Below are positions 43,345 to 51,491 of a stretch of 64,000 nt of DNA, piece after piece. A program made the position numbers and the translations under genes. The stretch lies in assembly GCF_014655295.1 (NCBI RefSeq), contig NZ_BNBI01000008.1, forward strand, positions 406,963-470,962. The letters run 5' to 3'. The first letter of the stretch is position 1; each line of letters opens with the position of its first letter. The notes under the pieces were generated by a model. It saw only the letters and a list, made by a program, of their open reading frames with translations. It did not search any database and was not told where the DNA came from. This stretch comes from Streptomyces fumanus (GTDB lineage Bacteria > Actinomycetota > Actinomycetes > Streptomycetales > Streptomycetaceae).

Positions 43345-44419
43345 GACGGCCGTCCGGTCCGCCCGGTCGCCCGCGACCCACCGGAGCACGATCCTGCTGG
43401 TCTGCGCGATCGTCGCCGTCACCGTCGCCGCCTTCGCCGGGTTGGCCGGCGCCGTGTCCGGGCACCGCTTCTCCGTCGGCGCCCAGGTCTTCGGCACCGG
43501 CCTCGGCCTGACGGCGTACATGCTGGGCGTGCGGCACGCCTTCGACGCCGACCACATCGCGGCCATCGACAACACCACCCGCCGGTTTCTGGCCGAGGGG
43601 CGGCCCTCGGCCCACCTCGGCTTCTGGTTCGCCCTGGGCCACTCCTCGGTGGTCGTGCTGCTCAGCCTGCTGACCGCCCTGGGGGCCCGCCTGGCCTCCC
43701 GGCTGACCGACGACTCCTCCGCCGCCCACCAGGCCCTCGGCGTGCTCGGCACGTCCGTCTCCACGGCCTTCCTGCTGCTGCTGGGCGTCCTCAACCTGCT
43801 GGCCCTGCGCCGCATAGCGGCCCTGTACCGGTCCGCGCGCCGGGGCGAGCACGACGAGGCGCGCCTGGACGAGGTCCTGGACGGCCGGGGACTGCTCTCG
43901 CGCCTGCTGCGCCGGCTGACCGCGTCGACCACGCGTGGCTGGCACCTCTTCCCGCTCGGCCTGCTCTTCGGCCTGGGCTTCGACACGGCCACCGAGGTGT
44001 CCCTGCTGGTCCTGTCCGGCGCGGGTGCCGCCTCCGGCGTCCCCTGGTGGGCGCTGATGCTCCTCCCGCTCCTGTTCACTTGCGGGATGACGCTCTTCGA
44101 CACCCTCGACGGAGCCTTCATGTCGGCCGCGTACCGGTGGGCGTTCGTCCACCCGCTGCGCCGCATCCACTACAACCTCACCATCACCGGCCTCTCGGCC
44201 GCCGCGGCCCTCCTGGTCGCCGCCGTGAACCTGGTGACGCTGCTGGCCGACGGCGTCCCCTCCCTCGGCCGGGCCCTGCCCTGGCTGGTCGGCATCGACC
44301 TCAACACCGTCGGCTACCTGATCGGCGCCCTCTTCCTCACGGCCTGGCTCGGTTCCTTCCTGCACTGGAGGACCGTCGGGGGGCGGGCCCTGACCCCGTC
44401 GCCGGACCCGGAGGCATGA
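43331..44419 (+). CDS. Nickel/cobalt permease, NiCoT (HoxN/NhlF) family, 362 aa
   Basis: The metal-selecting signature RHAFDADHIAAIDNTTR is at about residue 67 in helix 2. Other family motifs are GFWFALGHSSVVV, LGLLFGLGFDTATEV and GMTLFDTLDGAFMS. Eight hydrophobic segments are visible. Given the cobalt-type hydratase upstream it most likely imports cobalt, as NhlF does in Rhodococcus. The GTG start overlaps the preceding gene by 14 bases. It is the last gene of the operon and convergent with the aldo/keto reductase. Confidence 0.92.
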   Translation: MPRTETAVRSARSPATHRSTILLVCAIVAVTVAAFAGLAGAVSGHRFSVGAQVFGTGLGLTAYMLGVRHAFDADHIAAIDNTTRRFLAEGRPSAHLGFWFALGHSSVVVLLSLLTALGARLASRLTDDSSAAHQALGVLGTSVSTAFLLLLGVLNLLALRRIAALYRSARRGEHDEARLDEVLDGRGLLSRLLRRLTASTTRGWHLFPLGLLFGLGFDTATEVSLLVLSGAGAASGVPWWALMLLPLLFTCGMTLFDTLDGAFMSAAYRWAFVHPLRRIHYNLTITGLSAAAALLVAAVNLVTLLADGVPSLGRALPWLVGIDLNTVGYLIGALFLTAWLGSFLHWRTVGGRALTPSPDPEA

Positions 44420-44439
44420 GCCGCGTCCGCCCGGCCGGC

Positions 44440-45453
44440 CTACCGCCCGGACACGGGCAGTTCGCCGTACTGGCCGCCGCGCACGCGCTCCGGCGCGAAC
44501 AGCGCGCCGAGCGCGGCGACCTCGCCGGCGTCCAGGGCGAGGTCCGCCGCCGCGGCGTTCTCCCTCAGGAACTCCGCCCGTTTCGTGCCCGGGACCGGGA
44601 CGACGGTGTGCGGCTGGGCCAGCAGCCAGGCCAGGGCGACCTGGCCCGGGGTGGCCCCCCGCTCCCGGGCGAACCGCTTCAGTCCGTCCACCAGCCGCAG
44701 GTTGTGCGGCAGGTTGGCGGCCGAGAACTTCGGCAGGGTGCTGCGGAAGTCGTCACCGTCCAGGCGGGTGCCGGGACCGACCCGGCCGGTCAGCGCGGCC
44801 CGGCCGAGCGGGCTGTACGGCACCAGTGCGATGCCCAGTTCCCGGCAGAGCGGCAGGATCTCGTCCTCCACGCCCCTCTCCCACAGGGAGTACTCGCTCT
44901 GCAGCGCGGAGACGGGCGCGGTACGGGCCGCCCGGCGCAGCTCGTCGGGGCCCGCGTTGCTCAGCCCGAGCGCCGTGACCTTTCCCTCCGCGAGCAGTTC
45001 GGCCATGGCGCCGACGGTCTCCTCGACCGGGACGGCCGGGTCGAGCCGGTGGCAGTAGTACAGGTCGATGTGGTCGGTGCCGAGGCGGCGCAGGCTGGCC
45101 TCGCAGGCCGAGCGGACGTACGCGGGGGTGCCGTCGTAGACCACCCGGCCGTCGCCCGAGGGCCGTGCGCCGAACTTGGTGGCGATCACGGCCCGGTCCC
45201 GGCGGCCCCGGACCGCCTCGCCGAGCAGTGTCTCGTTGTGGCCGAACCCGTTGGTGTCCGCCGCCGCCCCGACGGCACCGTAGACGTCGGCGGTGTCGAG
45301 GAGGGTCACGCCGAGGTCGAGGGCGAGCCGCACGGTGGCGATCGATTCCGCGCGGTCGGCGGGGCCGTAGAACTGGGACATGCCCATGCAGCCCAGGCCG
45401 ATGGGGCCGACGCGCAGGCCGCCGGCGCCGAGGGTGACGTGTGAGGTGCGCAC
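44440..45453 (-). CDS. Aldo/keto reductase, 337 aa
   Basis: The catalytic tetrad is intact: Asp53 and Tyr58 (LLDTADVYG), Lys93 (ATKFG) and His135 (YYCHRLDP). GLSNAGPDELRRA, LQSEYSLWERG and VVPVPGTKRAEFLRENA mark the barrel and NADPH-binding end. It resembles the AKR group that reduces aldehydes and quinone-like carbonyls. The start is GTG at 45453. It lies downstream of the aldehyde dehydrogenase on the same strand but behind a hairpin, so it may be separately transcribed. Confidence 0.9.
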   Translation of the reverse strand: MRTSHVTLGAGGLRVGPIGLGCMGMSQFYGPADRAESIATVRLALDLGVTLLDTADVYGAVGAAADTNGFGHNETLLGEAVRGRRDRAVIATKFGARPSGDGRVVYDGTPAYVRSACEASLRRLGTDHIDLYYCHRLDPAVPVEETVGAMAELLAEGKVTALGLSNAGPDELRRAARTAPVSALQSEYSLWERGVEDEILPLCRELGIALVPYSPLGRAALTGRVGPGTRLDGDDFRSTLPKFSAANLPHNLRLVDGLKRFARERGATPGQVALAWLLAQPHTVVPVPGTKRAEFLRENAAAADLALDAGEVAALGALFAPERVRGGQYGELPVSGR

Positions 45454-45469
45454 GGTGTTGCTCCCGTCC

Positions 45470-45519
45470 GCGCGGTGGAGCAGGGCGTGCCCGCTCGGGC
45501 ACGCCCTGCCCCACCGCGC
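45470..45519 (-). terminator. Hairpin between aldehyde dehydrogenase and aldo/keto reductase genes
   Basis: The arms GCGCGGTGG plus CAGGGCGTGCCC (45470-45492) pair with GGGCACGCCCTG plus CCACCGCGC (45497-45519), with a 2-base internal mismatch and a 4-base loop. Confidence 0.7.
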
Positions 45520-45538
45520 TGTGTGTATGGGGGACCGG

Positions 45539-46978
45539 TCAGACGGAGATCGTCTTGTACTCGATGTACTGGGTGAGCCCGGCCGTGCCGAACTCCCGGC
45601 CGATGCCGCTGTCCTTGAACCCGCCGAAGGGCCCGTCGAGGGAGGGCGGCGCCCCGTTGACGGAGAAGGTGCCGGTGCGGATGCGCCGGGCGATGGCCAG
45701 GGCCCGGGTCTCGTCGGCCGTCCAGACCCCGCCGCCGAGGCCGTACGGGGAGTCGTTGGCGATGCGGACGGCGTCCTCGTCGTCCTCGAACGGGATGACC
45801 ACCAGAACCGGGCCGAAGATCTCCTCCTGGGCGATGCGCATGGAGTTGTCGACGTCGGCGAAGAGGGTCGGGGTGACGTAGTAGCCGCCCTCCAGACCGG
45901 CCGGTACCCCGGGGCCGCCGGTGACCAGCCGGGCGCCCTCGCGGATGCCGGTCTCGATGTAGGACCGGACGCGCTCTTGCTGGTCGGCCCGGACCATCGG
46001 CCCGATGAAGGTGTCCGGGTCGGCCGGGTCGCCGACGGTCAGCGACTCGACCAGGTCCTTCAACCGGGCCACCGCCTCGTCGTAGCGGCTGCGGTGCACC
46101 AGGATCCTGGTGTGCGCGACGCATGCCTCCCCGTTGTTGGCGAAGGAGAGGAACTTCAGCCCTTCCGCCATCGCGTCCAGGTCGGCGTCCTCCAGGACGA
46201 TGGCGGCGGACTTGCCGCCGAGTTCGAGGCTGACCCGCTTGAGCTGACGTCCGGCGATCGCCGCGATGGTGCGTCCGGCGCCGGTCGAACCGGTGAAGGC
46301 GATCTTGTCGATGCCGGGGTGCGAGATGAGGTACTCGCTGGTGCTGCGGTCGGCCGGCAGGATGCTGACCACGCCCTCCGGGACGCCCGCCGCGCTGAAG
46401 ATCTCCCCCAGCAACAAGGTGACCAGCGCGTTCTCGGGTGAGGTCTTCAGGACCACGGTGCAGCCCGCCAGCAGTGCGGGGACGAGCTTGGTGAGCGCCG
46501 ACTGGTGCGGGGCGTTCCAGGGGATGACGGCCGCGACCACGCCCACCGGCTCGCGGTGCACCAGGGTGCGGGCCGTGCTGCCCTCGGTCCGCGGCAGCTC
46601 CTCCTCCCACGGCAGGGCCGCGGCGGCGCGCAGATAGGCGTCGGTCTGCTCGGGCAGGGCGGCGGCGGTCCAGCCGGTGAACCAGCGGGCGCTGCCGTTC
46701 TCCGCGGTGGTGAGGTCCGCTATCTCCTCGGCGCGCTCGGCGTACAGGGTGTTGAAGCGGGCGATGACCTCCTGCCGGGCGGCCGGGGCCAGCCGGGGCC
46801 AGGGGCCGTGGTCGAAGGCGTTGCGGGCGGTGGCCACGGCGAGGTCCACGTCGGGTTCGGTGGCTTCGGCGGCCCGGCCGACCAGGGACCGGTCGTGCGG
46901 GGAGCGGACCTCCAGCAGTTCCTTCTTGGCGGGCTCGGTCCAGCGACCGCCGATGTACAGCTTCTCGTAATCAGGCAT
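45539..46978 (-). CDS. Aldehyde dehydrogenase, 479 aa
   Basis: This is an NAD(P)-dependent aldehyde dehydrogenase with Asn155 (IPWNAP), Glu252 (LELGGKSAA) and nucleophile Cys286 (FANNGEACVAHTR). The nucleotide loop FTGSTGAGRTIA is near 228-239. It is full family length. The ATG lies 7 bases after the -10 box of a strong promoter, predicting a leaderless transcript. It shares a palindromic operator with the divergent TetR gene, which probably represses both. The substrate is unknown. Confidence 0.93.
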   Translation of the reverse strand: MPDYEKLYIGGRWTEPAKKELLEVRSPHDRSLVGRAAEATEPDVDLAVATARNAFDHGPWPRLAPAARQEVIARFNTLYAERAEEIADLTTAENGSARWFTGWTAAALPEQTDAYLRAAAALPWEEELPRTEGSTARTLVHREPVGVVAAVIPWNAPHQSALTKLVPALLAGCTVVLKTSPENALVTLLLGEIFSAAGVPEGVVSILPADRSTSEYLISHPGIDKIAFTGSTGAGRTIAAIAGRQLKRVSLELGGKSAAIVLEDADLDAMAEGLKFLSFANNGEACVAHTRILVHRSRYDEAVARLKDLVESLTVGDPADPDTFIGPMVRADQQERVRSYIETGIREGARLVTGGPGVPAGLEGGYYVTPTLFADVDNSMRIAQEEIFGPVLVVIPFEDDEDAVRIANDSPYGLGGGVWTADETRALAIARRIRTGTFSVNGAPPSLDGPFGGFKDSGIGREFGTAGLTQYIEYKTISV

Positions 46979-46985
46979 GCCGAGA

Positions 46986-47036
46986 ACTTAAGACAACAGC
47001 GTTCTCTAAGTCAAGAGAACGCCGTTCTGTTAAAGT
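46986..47036. promoter_or_regulatory. Overlapping divergent promoters with TetR operator
   Basis: The inverted repeat GCGTTCTCT-N6-AGAGAACGC spans 46999-47022. The minus promoter is TTGACT (47009-47014), 17 bases, TTAAGT (46986-46991). The plus promoter has -10 box TAAAGT (47031-47036). Both -10 boxes lie about 6-7 bases from their start codons, so both mRNAs should be leaderless. The operator covers both promoters. Confidence 0.8.
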
Positions 47037-47042
47037 GGGCGC

Positions 47043-47717
47043 ATGGACAGGCTGCCTCCTCACGTACGGCGCGCCCGCAGGCCGGAGCACAAGGAACTGC
47101 GGCTTGCCTCGATCGTCGACGCGGCACGCTCGCTGGCCCTGGAGAAGGGCGTCCGCGAGGTGACGCTCACCGACATCGCCGCGCGGGCCGGCATCAACAA
47201 ATCCGCGGTCCTGCGCTACGTCGAGACCCGCGAGGAGATCTACCTGCGCCTGACCGCCGAGTGCTGGACCCGGTGGGCCGCCGCGCTGGCGGGCGCGCTC
47301 GGCGGGCGCACCGACGGCACCCCCGACGAACTGGCCGCGACCCTGGCCCGTACGGTCGTGGAGCAGCCCCTGCTCTGCGACCTCCTGGCCCACGCCCCGC
47401 TCCACCTGGAACGGCATGTCTCGGCCGACGCGGTCCTGACCTACAAGCTGGCCGCCCTCGGCGCCCTGGACGACATGGCACGGACCGGCTCCGCCTTCCA
47501 GCCGGTCCTGGACGAGGCCGCCACCCGGGACCTCGTCAGCACGGTCAGCCTGCTCGCCGGTTCCCTCTGGCAGATCTCCACCCCGCCCGAGGCCCTCGCC
47601 CGGCTGTACGCCGAGGAGCCGCGCCTGGCCCACGCGGTGGTCGACTTCCTGCCCCGCCTCACCCAGACCGCCCGCACCATGGCCGCCGGCCTGGCCGCCC
47701 GCGCCGGCCTCGGCTGA
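47043..47717 (+). CDS. TetR-family repressor of the aldehyde dehydrogenase gene, 224 aa
   Basis: The helix-turn-helix is at about 23-65 (SIVDAARSLALEKGVREVTLTDIAARAGINKSAVLRYVE). The C-terminal region TYKLAALGALDDMARTG belongs to a common TetR ligand domain. It is divergent from the dehydrogenase with a shared 24-bp palindromic operator, the standard arrangement for local repression relieved by an aldehyde or related ligand. Confidence 0.9.
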   Translation: MDRLPPHVRRARRPEHKELRLASIVDAARSLALEKGVREVTLTDIAARAGINKSAVLRYVETREEIYLRLTAECWTRWAAALAGALGGRTDGTPDELAATLARTVVEQPLLCDLLAHAPLHLERHVSADAVLTYKLAALGALDDMARTGSAFQPVLDEAATRDLVSTVSLLAGSLWQISTPPEALARLYAEEPRLAHAVVDFLPRLTQTARTMAAGLAARAGLG

Positions 47718-47748
47718 ACCCGTCGGCGTCCGCTCCCGCGCCGGGTCC

Positions 47749-47792
47749 TTCCACACACGTTCCACTGACGTTCCACAGAGCCACGGCACAGT
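47749..47792 (+). promoter_or_regulatory. Type B (SARP-like) promoter with three repeats
   Basis: TTCCAC occurs at 47749, 47760 and 47771, exactly 11 bp apart. Ten bases follow to CACAGT (47787-47792), 52 bases before the methyltransferase start. It is the clearest of the four type B sites. Confidence 0.75.
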
Positions 47793-47844
47793 GGTGTCCC
47801 GGACGAGGGGACACCCACCGAACGACAGATGTGCGAGGGACGCC

Positions 47845-48654
47845 GTGCACCCGGACGCTTCCAACGACTCGGCCCAGAGTTTCTACCGGGGACTCGGCGC
47901 GCACTACGACGCGATCACCCGGGTCCAGGACTACACGAGGTGGGCCCGGCTCTACCGAGACCTCCTGGAGAAACACGGCGTGCCGGGCCGCCGGCTGCTC
48001 GACGTGGGGTGCGGGACGGGCAGGTCCGCGCTCGAACTGGCCCGGCTGGGCTTCACCGTCACCGGGGTGGACCTGTCGCCGGAGATGATCGCGGCCGCGC
48101 GGCGCAAGGACGGCGCCGACCAGGTGGTCTTCGTGACGGCCGACGCCCGTTCGCTGCCCGCGCTCGGCACCTTCGACGCGGTCGTCACCATGGGCGAACC
48201 GCTGACCTACCTGCCCGGTGAGGACGAACTGGCGCGCGTCTTCCCGGGCGTACGGCGCTCCCTGCGGGCCGGTGGCCTGTTCCTGTTCGACCTGCCCACC
48301 GCGGGGTTCCAGGACCGCGCGGCGGCACGGCAGACCATCGACGAGACGGACGCGATGGTGGTCCTCACGCGGGGCCGGTCCGCCGACCCGGCCGCGCACA
48401 CGACCGAGCTGACCGTCGACCTCTTCACGGCCACCGGGCGGGCGGGCCCGTGGTCCCGCGTCCAGGAGCGGGCCCGGCTGCACTGGTTCGCGCCGCAGCG
48501 GGTGACGGAACTGCTCACCGCCCACGGTTTCGCCGTGGAGCACGTCTACGGCCTGTACGACGGAGAGCTGACGCAGTGGGCCGACCAGGACCTGCACCGC
48601 AAGTACTTCGTGCTGGCCCGCGCGCTTCCTTCGGCCGGTCACGCGGACGCGTGA
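47845..48654 (+). CDS. SAM-dependent methyltransferase (class I), 269 aa
   Basis: Motif I LLDVGCGTGRSALELARLG is at about 51-69, acidic loop GVDLSPEMIAAAR follows, then motif II-like FDAVVTMGEPLTYL and motif III-like LRAGGLFLFDL. The C-terminal half resembles small-molecule methyltransferases. The GTG at 47845 has GCGAGGGA upstream. It is followed at once by a tiny ORF that overlaps its stop codon. The acceptor is unknown. Confidence 0.88.
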   Translation: MHPDASNDSAQSFYRGLGAHYDAITRVQDYTRWARLYRDLLEKHGVPGRRLLDVGCGTGRSALELARLGFTVTGVDLSPEMIAAARRKDGADQVVFVTADARSLPALGTFDAVVTMGEPLTYLPGEDELARVFPGVRRSLRAGGLFLFDLPTAGFQDRAAARQTIDETDAMVVLTRGRSADPAAHTTELTVDLFTATGRAGPWSRVQERARLHWFAPQRVTELLTAHGFAVEHVYGLYDGELTQWADQDLHRKYFVLARALPSAGHADA

Positions 48655-48725
48655 CGGACACCTGCCGAAGGCACGTCGACCGCAAGGAGGTGATCGGCAT
48701 GATGTTCCCCGACTGGAAGGAGTAG
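48651..48725 (+). CDS. Tiny ORF (24 aa, or 8 aa MMFPDWKE from an internal start)
   Basis: A GTG at 48651 overlaps the methyltransferase stop (GTGA) and reads 24 residues to the TAG at 48723. Inside it, AAGGAGGTGA (48684-48693), a perfect match to the anti-Shine-Dalgarno end of 16S rRNA, stands 5-8 bases before ATGATG at 48699, giving the octapeptide MMFPDWKE. Such an exact ribosome-binding site directly before a short ORF is hard to explain by chance. It may be a peptide product substrate, a signalling peptide or a regulatory uORF. No maturation enzyme is obvious except the methyltransferase. Confidence 0.45.
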   Translation: MTDTCRRHVDRKEVIGMMFPDWKE

Positions 48726-48809
48726 TCCCCGCGACCACCTGGCTCCCGGCCCTCACCGGGATCCGTCCCGGCCCGTGGAGCCGGAGTGACGCCGGGTGGT
48801 GAGCGTCCC

Positions 48810-48847
48810 GCCGGCGGTGGCCCGCCCCCCCCAGGGCCGCCGCCGGC
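48810..48847. terminator. Bidirectional hairpin between methyltransferase and LAL operon
   Basis: GCCGGCGG (48810-48817) pairs with CCGCCGGC (48840-48847), extended inward by TGGCCC/GGGCCG. It lies between convergent transcription units. Confidence 0.6.
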
Positions 48848-48881
48848 TCGCGCGTGCCCGCCCCGCACCGGTCCGCGCACG

Positions 48882-51491
48882 TCACCTCCCCAGGACCGCC
48901 GGAAGCTGTTTGCGGGAGGTCACCCCGGCTTTCGCGAAGACGCGCGACAGGTGACTGGCGACCGTCCGGTGGGTCAGCCCGAGCTGCCACCCGATGCCCT
49001 GGTTGCTCAGCCCTTGCGCGGCCAGCCGGGCGACCTCCGCCTCACGCGGCGTCAGCCCCAGCCCGGCCGCGCCCCGCAGCGGGTCCGCCGCCGTCGCGTC
49101 ACCGGCGGCCAGCAGCTCGGAGTCGGCCCGTCGTACCCACACCGCCGCACCGGCCGACGCGAAGGCGTCCCGGGCCCGCTGCAACTGGTCCCGCGCCTCC
49201 AGCACCCGCCGCCGTCGCCGCAGCCACTCCCCGAACGCCAGTCGCGTACGGGCCCGTTCGTACCGCAGCGCACCGGTCCCCGGTACGGCCAGCGCCCGGG
49301 TGAAGTGCTCCTCGGGCGCGTCGCCCTCGCCGAGCAGTGCCAGCGACCGGGCCAGCAGGTGCTCCAGCGCAGCCGACCGCAGCGACCGGTTGACCTCGGC
49401 CGCCCACCGCACCCGGTCCCGTACGGCGTCCTCCCTGCGGGAGGCGACCGCGGCGGCGACCAGATCGCCCAGCGCCCAGGCCGCCACCACCGGGTGCCGC
49501 GCGTCACCGCCCGGGTCCGACAGCATCCGCAGCTCCTCGTACGCGTCCTCCGGCCGGCCGTGCGCGAGCGCCATCGAGCCCCTCGCCCAGCGGGCCCTGG
49601 ACGCCAGCAGGGGCAGGCCGCGGGGCAGGGCGAAGGCCAGGATGCCGTCGGTGAGCGCCGTATGCCCTTCCTCAGCGCCCTCCCACGCCCGCACCTGCGC
49701 CACACCGCACCGGAAGACGGCGGCGGCGTGCGGATCGTCCGCCGCCCGGCTCCAGCGCTCGCCGGTGTCGCCGTCCCGCAGCACGCCCTCCCGGTCACCG
49801 AGGTGCAGCCGGGCGAGCTGGCGGTGGGCCAGGACCGCCCGTGCGGTACCGAAGTACCCGGGGCCGGTCAGCGAGTCCAGCACGGCCCCGCCCAGGCGTT
49901 CGGCGGCGAGCGGGTCGTCCAGCGCCGTCGCCACCGAGACCAGCGCGGCGTCACGGAGCGGCTCCAACGGGAACCGCCCCCGCGCGAGCGCGGCACCGGC
50001 CGTCGCCAGCAGGGCCCTGCCCCGGTCGGCGTGGGCCGTCCGGTCGGTCCAGCACAGCGCGGACAGCAGGGCGGGGTGCCGGTCGGTGCGCGGGTCCGGC
50101 GGCCGGGCGTCCGACGCGCGCGGGGCGGACGGCCCGCCGCGGGCGGGTCCGGCGGCCGGCGGCGGGAACGGCGGCCACGGCAGGACCGGCCCACCGGCGG
50201 GCCCCGGCGAGCCGAGCGCGGCGACGGCCGCGGCGGTCTCGGGGCACCGGCCGGCGGACAGGGCGGTGATACGGGCCACGAGCCGCCGCACCTCCCCCGT
50301 CTGGTCCCGCACCTGGGCCGCCCACGCGGCCCGGACCAGTCCCCGGGCCCGGTCCGCGGGCCGCGGGCTCAGATCGGCGGCCAGTTCGTGCACGGCGGCG
50401 GCCTCGGGCAGGTCCTCGGGCACACTGTCCTCCAGCTCGCGGGCCGTGGCCTCGTCCGGGGCGGTGGAGGCGAGGGCCCGGTGCAGCGCTCGCCGGTACG
50501 AGCCCGGCCCGTCGCGTCCGGCCAGCGCCAGGTGCGCACGCCGCCGCCGGGCCCGGGACGCCTCCCAGTACACCGCCGAGCGCAGCAGCGGATGGCCGAA
50601 GCGGACCGTTGCGGACTCCGTCCGGAGCAGGCCACGATCCTCGGCCGCGTCCAGGGCGCGGTCCGCCGGGTCCACGGCGCGGGCGGCCTCCCGCAGCAGC
50701 TCCGGCTGGACGGTGTCCGCAACGGCGGCCAGCAGCAGGACGTCCCGCACGGATTCGGGCACACCGGCCAGCAGGCTGGTCACCCGTGTGTGCAGGGCGT
50801 CGCCGAGCGGGAGCCGTGGGGCGAGCAGCGCCTCGGCGGCCGGCGGGGCGGCGGAGGCGAGCAGTCCGGTGACGGAGACCAGCCCGGCCGGATTGCCCTC
50901 GGTCTCCCGGAGCACCCGGTTCGCCAGCAGGGGCGGCACGTCCGGGCCGTGCCGGCGCAGCAGCCGCTCGGCGTCGGTTCCGGCGAGCGGGCCGAGGACC
51001 AGGTCCGGCACGGGCCCGGACGCGTGGCGCGCGTCCCCGCGCGGCAGCGGGCGGCCCGCCATGAGCAGCGCCGTGCCGGCGGTTTCGCGGCACACCATGA
51101 GCAGGGCGTCGAGCGAGGGACCGTCGAACCACTGCGCGTCGTCCAGGACCACCAGCAGGGGCCGCCCGGCGCGGGTGTGCCGACGAAGCGCCTCGGCGGC
51201 GGCACTCCTCGCGTCCGGACCGCAGGCCGCGACCGGCAGGAGCTGGGTGAGACCGGCACCGGGCAGCCCGGCCTCGCTGCGGTACCCCCGGAGGGCGACG
51301 ACGGTCCGGCCCCGGGCCCCGGCGGCCCGCCGGACCTCCCGGAGCAGCGCGGACTTGCCGCTGCCAAGCTCCCCGTGGACGGTGAGGACACCGCCCGACT
51401 CACCCGGCCGCTCCAGGAACGCCCCGATCGCGGCGAGTTCCGCGCCGCGGCCGAACAGGGCGTGCGGCAGCGCCGCGTCGTCCGGCGTCAC
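48882..51491 (-). CDS. LuxR-family LAL regulator, 869 aa
   Basis: Walker A GELGSGKSALLREV is near residues 41-54 and Walker B LLVVLDDAQWFDGPSLDAL near 118. The middle is Ala/Arg-rich and TPR-like with a low-complexity Pro/Gly/Ala insert near 450. The C-terminal LuxR helix-turn-helix is LTPREAEVARLAAQGLSNQGI, then RTVASHLSRVFAKAGV. The GTG start overlaps the stop of the next upstream LAL gene (GTGA), so the two form a translationally coupled pair, possibly a hetero-oligomer. Confidence 0.9.
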   Translation of the reverse strand: MTPDDAALPHALFGRGAELAAIGAFLERPGESGGVLTVHGELGSGKSALLREVRRAAGARGRTVVALRGYRSEAGLPGAGLTQLLPVAACGPDARSAAAEALRRHTRAGRPLLVVLDDAQWFDGPSLDALLMVCRETAGTALLMAGRPLPRGDARHASGPVPDLVLGPLAGTDAERLLRRHGPDVPPLLANRVLRETEGNPAGLVSVTGLLASAAPPAAEALLAPRLPLGDALHTRVTSLLAGVPESVRDVLLLAAVADTVQPELLREAARAVDPADRALDAAEDRGLLRTESATVRFGHPLLRSAVYWEASRARRRRAHLALAGRDGPGSYRRALHRALASTAPDEATARELEDSVPEDLPEAAAVHELAADLSPRPADRARGLVRAAWAAQVRDQTGEVRRLVARITALSAGRCPETAAAVAALGSPGPAGGPVLPWPPFPPPAAGPARGGPSAPRASDARPPDPRTDRHPALLSALCWTDRTAHADRGRALLATAGAALARGRFPLEPLRDAALVSVATALDDPLAAERLGGAVLDSLTGPGYFGTARAVLAHRQLARLHLGDREGVLRDGDTGERWSRAADDPHAAAVFRCGVAQVRAWEGAEEGHTALTDGILAFALPRGLPLLASRARWARGSMALAHGRPEDAYEELRMLSDPGGDARHPVVAAWALGDLVAAAVASRREDAVRDRVRWAAEVNRSLRSAALEHLLARSLALLGEGDAPEEHFTRALAVPGTGALRYERARTRLAFGEWLRRRRRVLEARDQLQRARDAFASAGAAVWVRRADSELLAAGDATAADPLRGAAGLGLTPREAEVARLAAQGLSNQGIGWQLGLTHRTVASHLSRVFAKAGVTSRKQLPAVLGR

